Assembly (NCBI GenBank): GCA_012932865.1
Contig: SAXG01000040.1
Location: forward strand, 248,001 to 312,000
Length of the DNA stretch: 64,000 nt
Direction: 5' to 3'
From: Amylostereum areolatum
Taxonomy: Eukaryota; Basidiomycota; Agaricomycetes; Russulales; Stereaceae
How positions within the stretch are numbered: position 1 is the first letter of the stretch; each line of letters opens with the position of its first letter. This document shows positions 10,763-20,742 of this stretch, one piece after another. The notes under the pieces are model-generated. The model was not told the DNA's origin. It was given only the letters and a program-made list of their open reading frames with translations, and did not search any database. Both the position numbers and the translations under genes were made by a program.

Positions 10763-11390
10763 ATGGATTCTCCAAGGCGTCGTTACCTCTTCGCGTTCAT
10801 GCTCATAGGAGCGGTCACGCTTCAGTTTGCTCTGTTTGTCATGGTGAAGAACACTCGGATGCAGCGAGGAGGGAGAGTCAAGCACGTCGATGGTGAGTAG
10901 CGAGTGCGCTGTGACTCCACCATCCTTAACCAGGGTCTCCCTTTTTTCAGACTACGATCGAGTCCTCGGCTCCCATTTTGATTCTCTCTTAGGAGTCGGA
11001 GACCTTCCTGCCGTCCGCATGCTCATCGAAAACTCGGTCCATTACCAGATCGACGCAACCTCGGACAAGGAATGGGAGTCCCTCATTCCAGGCGATGGGA
11101 TTCTTCACGACGGCGACGGGGGCTTGTTCAGCATCGCCATGTTCCACCAACTCCGGTGTCTGAACATAATTCGTCACGATCTCGTCCGAATTCGCGAGGG
11201 CGCAACCGCTACGGAGCAATACTCATCGCTAAGCAGGCACTGCTTGAACTACCTGCGACAGATCGCACTCTGCCACAGTGACATGCACCTCGAACCCGTC
11301 GCAGAGTCAAGCGACATTCCGGACCCACAGGTGTATGTGTGTCGAGATGGGGGTGCTATCTACAGCGCCGTTGCACAAGCTCAGCTGTAG
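10763..11390 (+). CDS. UstYa-like (DUF3328) protein with altered HxxHC motifs
   Basis: Second UstYa-family protein, 189 residues, exons 10763-10892 and 10951-11390. A basic MDSPRRRY start is followed by a transmembrane helix (residues about 8-28) and a lumenal domain. The family motifs are recognisable but each has lost a histidine: motif 1 reads HQLRC instead of HxxHC, and motif 2 reads LSRHC within HCLNYLRQIALC. YVCRDGGAIY replaces the usual RDW segment. Either it has lost catalytic metal binding and acts as a partner of the divergent intact paralogue, or these positions are less critical than thought. The frame is clean and the splice site canonical, so it is probably expressed. Confidence 0.85.
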
Positions 11391-11911
11391 AGTACCGCTC
11401 ATGATGTGTTCTTGTCCACCTGCATCTTTCCTCCGTGTCCATATTTGGCTCACCGTTTGTTACTAATATGTCATGGCTGACGGAGGGTGTACACAGATAG
11501 AGTTTCTTGTCACACCCTTTTGGACGTTTCTTTCGTGTTCTGTTGTCGTCTCTTCTCCTGGATTTATGAACCTTAGTTCCGAAGACCCGGACACCAATTT
11601 GACGGCCTGCATTCTGAAGCATCACCGTCTCTCGATACCCAGCTCTGGGAAAACCCCCCTTGCAAATCACACCTAATCAGTGCAAACTTAGCAGATTAGC
11701 AGTTTGGTGGCTTTAGAGAACCCCCCGCTAATTAGCACTCAGTTAGCACCAAATTTGCGCAACAGCTGGGCAAAATGTTGCTCACAGTCTGCTCACTGCA
11801 GCTCAGAACCGTTCACTACAGCCAGGCACTAGCCCCGCTCCTCGGTACTATTCAGCTTTGCTACGCCGGAATGTTATATATATGAATCACGATATGCATT
11901 GCAAACTATGA

Positions 11912-12303
11912 CTACAACATGCAGTGGGTGCTGGTGCGAAAGTGAGAAAGTGTAGGTTCTTCTATCCCCAATGCTAGCCACGCGCGAGATCTCCACATCG
12001 TGACATGAAACACACGGATGCCGGATGTCGTCCGTGGGGAGGAATGGTCTTGTGAGGGCATTCCGCGTGTGTAGAGATGGCGAACGGTGATAACGGAAAC
12101 CGCTGAACTTGAAGGTGACAACAAGGTCATCACTGCACTTGAGTTGACAGTGGCAGGCGCAGCAGTCTTCTGTAAACTGAATGCTACGTCATTAGCACAG
12201 CACCAGACATACTAAGCGTATGGACAAGGGATTGGGGAAAGAATGAAGCGACACGTACCTCGGTAGGACTCCGCGGCATGTCGATGTCAACAGCGGCGGC
12301 CAT
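11912..12303 (-). CDS. Hypothetical small protein, possibly Cys-rich
   Basis: The ATG at 12303 gives MAAAVDIDMPRSPTE, then a GTACGT donor. A second open stretch follows an acceptor near 12167. In the spliced frame it reads on without recognisable domains to 11912. In the alternative frame the exon contains CCACHC, a later KC and a CVSCHDVE block resembling a zinc-binding module, but then it has no start codon. I do not recognise a family. It lies wholly inside the candidate TIR element, so it may be cargo or a chance ORF. Confidence 0.3.
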
Positions 12304-12569
12304 TTGAGCCTCGACCAACCACCCGACCACTACTCTCCTTCACAATGCCCATAGGATTTTCTCCGGAAGGGCGCAATGATGAAATGGTGTGTATATGATG
12401 AGGGTTACTGGGGTTGAAGAAAAGACGGAGGGGGTGTCGAGTGACGCGACGCGGCGGCAGCGATGATGGTGGTGAGAAACAAAAGAAATGCTAAGTCGAA
12501 AGTTCCCTGTGCGCGCTGGCAAGGGCTTCTAAGGCACGTGGTGTTCTTAATAGACTCAACGTCCGACAC

Positions 12570-12722
12570 GACCGTGAGAATGTGCTGAAGGCTGTCGAAG
12601 AGCCTCTGCAGACCGTGAGAACGTACTGAAGGCTTTCGAAGAGCCTCGGAAGAGGGCTCGCAGACCGTGAGAACGTCCTGAAAGCTGTTGAGGAGACCGT
12701 GTGAACGTCGTGAAACACTTCT
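12570..12722. repeat. Imperfect tandem repeat, four copies
   Basis: The phrase ACCGTGAGAACGTxCTGAA occurs at 12571, 12612, 12664 and, degenerate, at 12696. Each is followed by GGCTxTCGAAGAGCCTC or a relic of it. Unit spacing is 32-52 bp. Confidence 0.7.
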
Positions 12723-12912
12723 AGCGACGGTTTGCATGCATTAGAGAACCCCCTGCTATATAGCAGGCGTTTGCACGAGATTTGCAGAGTGGGGTTTTCC
12801 TGATGAGGCCTTCGCCCACGAGGTGTACGCCGTACGGCACCGGGCTTCCATGCTCTCCTTAAGAACGGGACCCTTCCTTTCCAGCGCCACACTCCATCGC
12901 ACCTGTTCCACA

Positions 12913-13131
12913 ATGCTTCAATGCGCCATCCTCCTCGCTGTCTTCACTCTCTCCGCCGTGTTCTCTACGGTCTTCGTGGGGAGCACCATTATTCCAGTTG
13001 ATCCCGAAGACGGTAAGCACCGATTTTATCGACACGAGTCTCTTACACGGGACTTACGCATCTCCTGCCGATCAGCTGCCTCGATATCTGAAATAAAAGG
13101 GCCAGAGCCGAATGTGTACTTCGGTAACTGA
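12913..13131 (+). CDS. Small membrane or secreted peptide ORF (51 aa, two exons)
   Basis: The ATG at 12913 begins MLQCAILLAVFTLSAVFSTV, a signal peptide or transmembrane segment. An intron 13013-13075 with GT..AG ends splices in phase to a short acidic tail ending VYFGN and a stop at 13131. The gene lies 0.6 kb upstream of a seven-TM protein and 1.5 kb from the UstYa pair. It could be a small secreted peptide, a RiPP precursor candidate, or the N-terminal remnant of a decayed UstYa-like gene, which also begins with a TM helix. Nothing repetitive or Kex2-like is visible, so function is not assignable. Confidence 0.35.
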   Translation: MLQCAILLAVFTLSAVFSTVFVGSTIIPVDPEDGKHRFYRHESLTRDLRISCRSAASISEIKGPEPNVYFGN

Positions 13132-13767
13132 AAAATAATAATTGAACAATATCCACTGGTACTGTACGCATGTATCATCCCTTCCAGATGTACAATGACG
13201 TGCTAATGGTTTTCCTTTACCGCAGATCTCAAATCAACGCACAATAAAGTCTCCCGAGATAGCTAGCGTCGAGTTGTACTTAGGGTTGAGAATGGGGATT
13301 GTGCTATGTAACTAGGGCTCCCGCAGACAACTTCTCAAGTACGAACAACGAGCCGGAAAAATGCGACTTCAATCTGGGATTCCCCCTTGGTGCGCTGGCC
13401 GCTGGTCGGTACAGCACGGTCTGGGAAGATCAAGGGAGCAGATGTTGCCAACTCTCCGTATCGCGTACGTACTGAGGAAAATGCGCATAGAAAGACCATT
13501 TTGTTGAAAACGGTCACTGAGTGCGCCTCCACGGATGGTTGATGATCGATGATCGATATCGATGACCCATGCGCATGGACCGTCCAATCATCATTCCTAT
13601 CTCCAGGAGTGAGCCCGCTTCCCGCACCAGGTCCATCTATCACCGTCACCGGCGCTCAACTTATACGATCAAACTGGGCAGATGTGCGTATGATAAGTAC
13701 ATCTTGACCGGACTCAGCGCCAGTGGAAGTCTCAACTTTCTCTTCCTGCGCCTCTGTACAGGCAATC
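13132..13767. other. Upstream region of seven-TM gene
   Basis: 636 bp without a confidently supported gene. A stretch at about 13325-13470 (plus) reads like a short coding remnant but lacks start and splice support. Confidence 0.4.
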
Positions 13768-15051
13768 ATGCCCTCCCCCTCGCAGCTGCGCCTCGATGAG
13801 CGTGTCCTCTACGTGGGAATAAATTTTGCTCAGTTCCTCACAGGTTCGTCTCTGTATTTTTGCTTTCTTGTCACTACGACTGGAAACTCATCGACTGCTC
13901 TGTCTTCATGGTTCAGGTCTCCTTGTGTGCATCGCATTTTTTGCTGCGCTTTTCACCTTGCGCAACAGATCCATGTCCTACCGCTCGAAGATATTCTATG
14001 TGGTATACATTACCCTTATCGCTGTGAACATGATCATCGCCACCGTGGCGAACGCGTACATGGGCCAACTCATGTGGATTGAACATCGCGACTATCCTGG
14101 TGGGCCGTTCATATACTACATCGCAAAGAGCAACTACTGGGTCAACGTCTTTGGCACCACGGCGAACATCTTCGTTAACACAATTGGCGACGCGTTCTTG
14201 GTAACGCTCTGTTTTGTTCCAAACGAACTCAGCACCACTCTAACATACTGTACAGCTGTATCGGTGCTACGTCATTTGGAGCTCTCGCGTGTGGGTCATT
14301 GTGTTCCCATCTTTTGTTTTCCTAGCATCGATCGGTACCAACTATCTCTCTTCATCAAGTTCTTGACCTAGCGCGGCTGAACAACCTTCTGTCCAGTCAT
14401 GTCCATCATGGCGCTCGTCGAGAGCGCTCTTCCGAACTCCAGCTTTTTCCTGAAACAGGCCGTTAGCTTCGTGATCCCATGGATTGCCCTGAGCAGCGGA
14501 TTGAATGTCGTTTTGACCGTCCTCATATCCGCAAGAATCCTTTGGTTTCGACACCAAGTACGCACGGCGTTTTTTCCGTCCGAGTTCGATAATCCTACTC
14601 CTGGTGGCATGGACATGTACACCAGTGTCGTCGCCATTTTGGTGGAGTCCGCACTGCCGTTCAGTGTCATTGGTCTAGTCACCATCGCTGTGACCGCGAA
14701 AAGTGTTTTTGTAAACTCTGTTTTCCTGATCGTCTGGGGGACACTCGCAGTATGCGCAATGACTATCCTCTGATTGTTTATGACTCTGACTTTGCGTGGT
14801 TTATTCAGGGAATTTCTCCGCTCCTTATCACCCTTCGAACCGCGATGGGAATGGGGTGGAGCCACGAGACGACGGCGCTGGCGACGAAGTCCATCGTCTT
14901 TGCTCCGCGAGTTGATGAGCCTAGGAATGTCTCTGCATCTGGAGACGAAATTGGTGGTTCATTCAACCCCACTTCAAGCTCTGTCAGAGAGCAGGTGGTT
15001 GCATTTCCACCATCGGACATAGTAGGGGGATCCAGCTCGGAAAAGGTATAG
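13768..15051 (+). CDS. Seven-transmembrane protein of basidiomycete LYRCYVIW family
   Basis: Five exons (13768-13843, 13917-14200, 14256-14334, 14397-14749, 14809-15051) join into 344 residues. Hydrophobic segments occur at about FLTGLLVCIAFFAALF, FYVVYITLIAVNMIIATVA, ANIFVNTIGDAFLLYRCYVIW, WVIVFPSFVFLASIV, FVIPWIALSSGLNVVLTVL, a VVAILVESALPFSVIGLV block and GTLAGISPLLITLRTAMG. The LYRCYVIW motif is a signature of a large, uncharacterised Agaricomycete membrane family sometimes compared with GPCRs. The C-terminal tail is long, polar and serine-rich, probably cytosolic. A role in sensing or transport near the UstYa genes is only inference. Confidence 0.85.
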
Positions 15052-15275
15052 GTCAAGTGTCGGAATATTTGGAATTCAGGTGGTGTTCATGTACTATGTA
15101 TTTATGTGCTTAAATGACAGGGTAATACGAGGGTGTGCAAAGGTACACGCTGTCCAAATAGACACGAGTTTGAACGGGAATAATGGGAGCGGTCAATGAC
15201 AAGATAATTTTTCATGCTACGAGTACAACTGGTCGAGACCCTACTAGTACCCTCCAACGATCGGAGCTGCCCGTC

Positions 15276-16293
15276 TCAATCTCGCGATAGCCATATAACC
15301 GGAAGTGTGTCGAGCGGTGTGTCGAGCGTTATACGCCCACGCTCTCTAAATCCCATGGCGCGATATTTGGCCACCTTTGATGGACCGAAGTCAGCATGGG
15401 CGAAACACAGATGCAACGAAATGTGCACGTTATCCTCCACTCCTGTCGCGAGGGCAAGTATTTCCTGGTTCTGGTGCACCTGGTTCAAAACCAGTCAACG
15501 ACGACCAAGCCTACGGATATATAGACATACCTTCTCGTAGAAAGTGTTCATAAGGAGCGTAGCGAAGCCTCGGTTCTGGTATGGAGGGTCCGTGACCATG
15601 AGGTAGCCGTACCACATCCGGGCGTCATCCTGGGTATCATTTTCAGCGTTAGTGGGTGGTGATCTTATGGATGATCGAGGTACATCGACACACCTCCGGG
15701 GTAAAGAAGGCGCGACGGCCTTTCGCCATGGCCTCGGCGTACTAGACAGAACGAACGTTCAGCAGCCAGCGCGATTGAAAGAAGACGCCGACGTACCGTG
15801 TGCATCCACCAGTCTTGTGATTCCTTAGAAAGCTTTTTGAAGAAATCGTTGAACCCCAGCTCGCGCTGAGACTCGCTGGATTGCCATTGTCTGGGTGAGC
15901 GGAAGCAGAGATCAACCACGGGGGGACTCACGTCGAGAACAGGCGTTTGGGGAAACGGAACCATATGGCGAACGTCACGGTCTGGTCTTCCTGTTCGACG
16001 GTGTAGACGTCGCCGTCTACGAGTGCGGCGCGTATCATGGCAGCGTGAAGTTCATCGGCAAGAGACATGTCGCCGCCCACCAACGCTGCCAGAGAAGGAT
16101 CTGAGGGGTGTGTTCTTAGGTCAGCCATCACCAAGCAGCGCTGTGACACACCTCCCTCCATCGCGCGAGCCGATATGACGACAAGCTCAGAAAGCTGGGA
16201 TTCTGTTTGCGGTCAGAGATGCCAAGGCAGCAAGGAATTGTTCTCACCAGTGAGTTCTGTGACATGCTTCACGGACGGGACGGACGAAGTCAT
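15276..16293 (-). CDS. GNAT-family N-acetyltransferase
   Basis: Intact paralogue of the GNAT gene at 6543-7577. The start at 16293 gives MTSSVPSVKHVTELT, then an intron and ESQLSELVVISARAMEG. Next come an exon with GGDMSLADELHAAMIRAAL and TFAIWFRFPKRLFST, then LGFNDFFKKLSKESQDWW, then YAEAMAKGRRAFFTPE. The core is WYGYLMVTDPPYQNRGFATLL, where QNRGFA is the acetyl-CoA pyrophosphate loop (Q/RxxGxG/A). The last exon runs from ILALATGVEDNVHISLHL to TLPVIWLSRD with the stop at 15276. Every junction joins in frame, unlike its paralogue. Predicted length is about 230 residues, cytosolic; substrate unknown. Confidence 0.85.
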
Positions 16294-16376
16294 GGTTGGG
16301 GGGAGTGTCACGGACAAGGGCAAGGCGGGGGGAGGAAGGCTCAGCGCTCGGCGACGCCCATGCAGATGGTACTCGT

Positions 16377-16384
16377 TATATATA
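16377..16384 (-). promoter_or_regulatory. TATA box of GNAT gene
   Basis: TATATATA lies 84 bp upstream of the minus-strand start codon at 16293. Confidence 0.6.
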
Positions 16385-16874
16385 TGGGCTTCCGATTGAC
16401 GCAGACCGTAAGAACCCTTGTGACGAGCAGGCATGAGAACTGCTCTTTCGCACCCCGATTGATCTCCGACCAGAACCGGGTGCGTGGTGTGTTTTGGGCC
16501 ACGTGCCACATACGGGGTTTAGGCACTGAGCGAGGAATCTGTTCTGAGAGCCAAGCCAGCCAACAGATCTGGCATCGGCCAGCCGACTGGCCATGGCCTT
16601 GCCGCGGTCTGCCGCACTTCCCAAATTGCATCCAGTACTTATTTAAATACACAACCGCTTTGAAGAAGTCAAGTTTACAGCTGCAGCATTTCGCCTAGCG
16701 AAACACTGTAAGGATGGGATGGATAGGATGGTATGAAAGCGGGAGAGCCGCAGTGCACGAATGTGTGTTGAAAGGAGCTCTCGGTCTCATTTTACCGCAG
16801 TCTAAGTAACCTATAATATGCACACGCACAATATGTCCAAGCACCTTACTACGCAATATTACATTCCCACCCCA
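16385..16874. other. Spacer between GNAT and USO1
   Basis: About 490 bp holding the upstream region of the GNAT gene and the 3' flank of USO1. No gene was recognised. Confidence 0.5.
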
Positions 16875-19800
16875 TCACTCATCCTCCCCGTCCTCGTCCT
16901 CCTCTTCCTCGTCCTCGTCCTCGTCCTCATCCTCCTCCGAAACGTCCATCCCCCCCTCCCTCATCCGCGTCTTATCCCGCTTCCGCTTCCCGCTCAGCTC
17001 GTCCAGAAGCACCAGCAGATCCTCCTGCTCCTTCTCCACCTCCGTCCGCTTCGCGCGCTCCGCCTCCGCCTCCTTCTTCTCCGCCTCGACCTGCGCCTGC
17101 GCCGCGGCGAGCGCCGCGCGCGCGCTCTCGCCCTCCTTCCGCGCGGCCGCGAGCTCCGTCCGCGACGCGCTCAGGTCGTCGTGCGCGGCGGCGAGCTCGG
17201 AGCGGACGGCGACGAGCGTCGCGAGCTCGTCCTTCGACGGCGGCAACGGGCGGACCGTCAGCACTGGAACACGCACACAACGAACGACAGCGGCGCTCAC
17301 CCCCTGCTCCTGCTTCTGGGCACTCGCCGCGTCCTGCAGCCGCCTCGCCAGCGCCTCGATCTCCGCCGCCTGCTTCGCGATCACGTCCCGCAGGGACGCG
17401 ACGAGCACGCTCTCCTCCCCGCTTTGCGCTGTGTGCCATTCGCTCAACATCAGCGTCACGCCTTGGGGGACGAAAAAAGGGGGAAGGGGGGGGGGGCAAG
17501 ACACCGACCTGAGGAGGACGGCGCGGCGCCGGGATCGGCCACGATCCCGCGTTGAATCGTCACTGTTCCACCGCGCCCGAGACCCAAAGTCAGCAAAGCA
17601 CCCTCCTCGGACTGACAACCCAGGACACGCACGGTTCACCGACTTCCAAAAGTCCACGAACGCCCAGTCGAACCACACCTCCGCCTCGTTCTCGTACTCG
17701 GGCGCGTAGGCCGGGTTGAGCGCGGCCGGCGTCGGCGCGGGCAGGACCCAGACATCCGGGGACACGATCTTCAGCCTGTCGTCCTCCTTGAGGCGGGTGA
17801 GGCGGGCGGCGAGGGTGGACGGGCCGAGACGGCTGAGGAGGGGGTAGGTGCTCTCTCTGTCGCGCGAAACGGTGGGGGGTGGGGTGAGCGCGCGCAAGCG
17901 GAGGGGGGGGGAGGGAGGGACGACAGATGCGTACCGTGTGATCTCGCCCGGCTCGCGGTTGAACTCGTAGCATATCCCGAGCAGGAACGCGCACAGACCG
18001 GGGATGACGACGTCCACCTCCGACGGCTGGTTCAGCTGCTCCACGAGCTACACGGCCCAACCGCGTCAGCTCCCTCCCACGTCGAAAAAACAAAACAAAA
18101 AACGGGAAGAGGACGCGGGAAAAGCGGACGCACCACGCCCATCCCGCCCGCCTCCAAGAACGCGCGCACCGCCTTCGGGTCCTCCCACAGCCACTGCGCC
18201 AACAGCGCCAGATGCGCGACGATCAGCCGGTCCCACTCCCGCGCGTCCGGGTCCGACACGCCCTCGCGCCCGCGCGCGAGGAACGCGAGCGAGAGGTGCT
18301 CCGCGAGGAGCTGCAGCAGGCTCTGCGCCTCGTCCTCGTCCTCGTCCCCTGCCACCGTCACGGGCGGCGCCTCCTCCACGGGGGGCGGCGCGCCGCCGTC
18401 GGCGGGGACGAAGAACGCGTCGGTCGAGCTCGGGTTGGGCGGGAGCGGCGTCAGCGCGGGCGGGACGATGGCGCGCGCGAGGGCTTTGCAGGGGGGCGCG
18501 TGCCGGACGAGGTGCGCGAAGACGATGGCCGCGAACTGGAAGGAGGTGATGGCGGTCCGGTCGGGGGGCGAGCGCGGCGGGACGATGAGCGCGAAGAGGA
18601 GCGGGGTGACGGGGGAGCGGGCTGGTCGGGGCCTATCGGGGAGAGGTCGGTGAGCAGGGACGGTCGTGGGCTAGAGAGCGGAGAGGGGGGAAACGCACCT
18701 GCGTTTTCGGGCGGGACCATGCCCGCGACGACGGCCTCCTTCACGTGATCGTCCCTCAGGAAGTTCTGCCGAGCGGTTTCGAATCTCAGCACGGCCCGTA
18801 CACGTGGGGAGGGGGCGGGAGGGAGGGACCGACCTCGAACACGCCCACGGCCGCCGCCCTCAGATCCATGCCCTCCTTCGCCCGCAGCGCGGCGTCCTGC
18901 CCGTTGTACTCCCCGTGCATGATGAGCTCGATGAGCGCGTCGAGCGCGGTGGCCGCCTCCAGCCGATCCCACTCCTCCCCGTTCGTCTCCGGCACGGGCA
19001 TGTACGGCGTCAGATACATCTCCGGGAGCATCGGCGCCGCGTTGGCGGGCAGGATTCGCAGACACTGTACGGCGGGTCCTTGAGGCTCATCCGCGGAGAA
19101 CGCGAGCGGAGTGGGGGGGGGGAAGCACACGTACCTGGATCTTGAGCTTCGTCGGCGCGTTGGACGCGAACGCCATCTCGATGAGCAGGCGCGTGTATGC
19201 GTACCCCTCCCTGGAGCTGCCCGTCCTCCGTCTCAGCCGACCGACGGGCGGGGGGAGGACGAAAGAAGGCGACGCACCGCGGGACCCTTCGCACCGAGCA
19301 GTATCCCGATCGTCTCCAGCACGAGCGCCGCGCACCCCGCCTTCTGCCCGTTCCAAAACTGCAGCGCGAACTCCTGCGGCGCGCCCTCGTGCGGCTGGAT
19401 GCCCGGGTTGAAAGTACAGGAGCGAGCACAGCAGCGCGGGCAGCGGCGTCTCCATGAAGTAGCTCTGCCATTGCGCGCATCAGTCCGGGCAATCGTGTGC
19501 GGTGAGAAAAAAAAACGAGGGGGGGGGGGGTGAGAGAACGCACCTGGTTGGACGTGTTGAACCGAAGCAGGGTGTCGACGCACTTGAGCGCCTCCTCGAC
19601 GTACATCCCGCCCTCGAGCCCGCCCTCGCGCGTCACGATCCCGAACAGCTTCTCGAACACGCCGTCGAACGCCAGCACCTTCTGAATCTCGCCGTTCTTC
19701 CGAATCAGCGCCGCGAGCATGCTCAGCGCCTCTGTCACGTCCACCCCCCGCATCATCAACACCCGCACACGCCGACAACGCAGACGAACCACCCACCTCG

Positions 19801-20356
19801 CGCGAGGATCTCCCGACTCTCCTCCAACAGCCCCACCACGCCCGCCGGCCCCCCCGCCGCCGTCAAAAAATGCGCCTGCACCGCCCGCGCGCGGTTCTGC
19901 AGCAAGCACGCCAGCAGCGCGCACGCGGCGTAGCGCACGTAGAAGTCCGCGTCGGCCAGGAGGCCCACGAGCGCGTGCACGGTCTCGCTCCCCTTGACGA
20001 CGGCGTCCGTGTGGCGCAGCCCGAGCTCGCGCTCGTCCGCGGCCGCGGGGGAGCGTGGGCGCGGGGGCGCGGGGTCGCAGAGCGCGTGCACGGTCTCGAG
20101 CGCCGCGCGGCCGATCTCGGGGTCGACGGGCGCGTCGCGCTGCACGATGTCGAGGAGGCCGGGCAAGGCGTGCGCCCCGACTAGGGCGCGGTGCGCGCGG
20201 GCGAGGCCTTTGAGCGCGAGGACGGCCGCGCGGCGGTCGGCGGGGAGCGTGGTGGGCGCGAGGCGGTCGGCGAGGCGGGTGACGGTGTCTGTGGGGGTTT
20301 GGGGGGCGCCTGTAGGGCCCGCGAAGGGCGACGTAGGTTTGGGAGAAGAAGTCCAT
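16875..20356 (-). CDS. USO1: Vesicle tethering factor Uso1/p115
   Basis: Peripheral Golgi tether that captures ER-derived COPII vesicles and promotes SNARE pairing. The start at 20356 reads MDFFSQTYVALRG, the conserved fungal N-terminus. An armadillo-like head follows (DRRAAVLALKGLAR, DADFYVRYAACALLACLLQNRA, FNTSNQ, GYAYTRLLIEMAFASNAPTK). The second head domain includes PLLFALIV, FQFAAIVFAHLVRH and VVIPGLCAFLLGICYEFN. The short tail is coiled coil (LRDVIAKQAAEIEALARRL onward) and ends in an acidic stretch of Glu/Asp, as in p115. At least nine introns are inferred. The coiled coil is much shorter than in yeast Uso1, typical for basidiomycetes. Two places (about 20315-20320 and 19411-19413) need a 1-nt shift to keep the family sequence; see findings. 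Confidence 0.88.
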
Positions 20357-20742
20357 GGGAGGGAGGGGAGGGGAGGGAGGGAGCGCAGACGATGGGGTCG
20401 ATGGCGTGGACGACGACGGTCAACGACGGCGATGGGGCGTGGGCGCCCGCAGTCCGGTTCGATTTGGTTCGATTCGACCACGTGGAGGCTCGATCTTCGT
20501 TCCAGTCCAGGTCTCGAGCTCGTGGTCACACACCGACCGGCGACATAAAGCGCGAAGATCCACAGAGGCATAGTATATAGTATACGATACAGGTCCGACG
20601 GTACAGAGAAAATAACAAAAACAGATACACGATGCCACAGCCACTAACAATACACGTTCGTAACAGCCCCAATGCCTATATCCGATCCGATCCAAGTCCA
20701 CCAAGAATCGCCCCTTCACAGATCCCCGTACACGCTCGATGC
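20357..20742. other. Spacer between USO1 and aminotransferase gene
   Basis: 386 bp between two minus-strand genes. It contains TATA-like sequence at about 20575-20585 (reads TATACTATATAC on the minus strand), a plausible USO1 core promoter about 220 bp from its ATG. Confidence 0.45.

Larger units (their letters stand above)
11648..12800. mobile_element. Candidate non-autonomous element with terminal inverted repeats
   Basis: GGAAAACCCCCCTTGCAAATC at 11648 is mirrored by GATTTGCAGAGTGGGGTTTTCC ending at 12800. A further shared block, TTAGAGAACCCCC followed by GCTA, occurs in direct orientation near both ends (about 11712 and 12742). No convincing target-site duplication is visible, so superfamily and boundaries are uncertain. 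It encloses a weak hypothetical gene and a tandem-repeat block. Confidence 0.5.

Noticed and set aside
17243..17284. Short intron in the USO1 coiled coil (GTGAGC..TTCCAG)
   Set aside because: At 37 nt it would break the frame, whereas reading through keeps the coiled coil open.
16818..17555. Long plus-strand ORF starting MHTHNMSKHL
   Set aside because: Antisense to the USO1 coiled-coil and acidic tail; Leu/Arg-rich composition is the complement of Glu/Lys codons.
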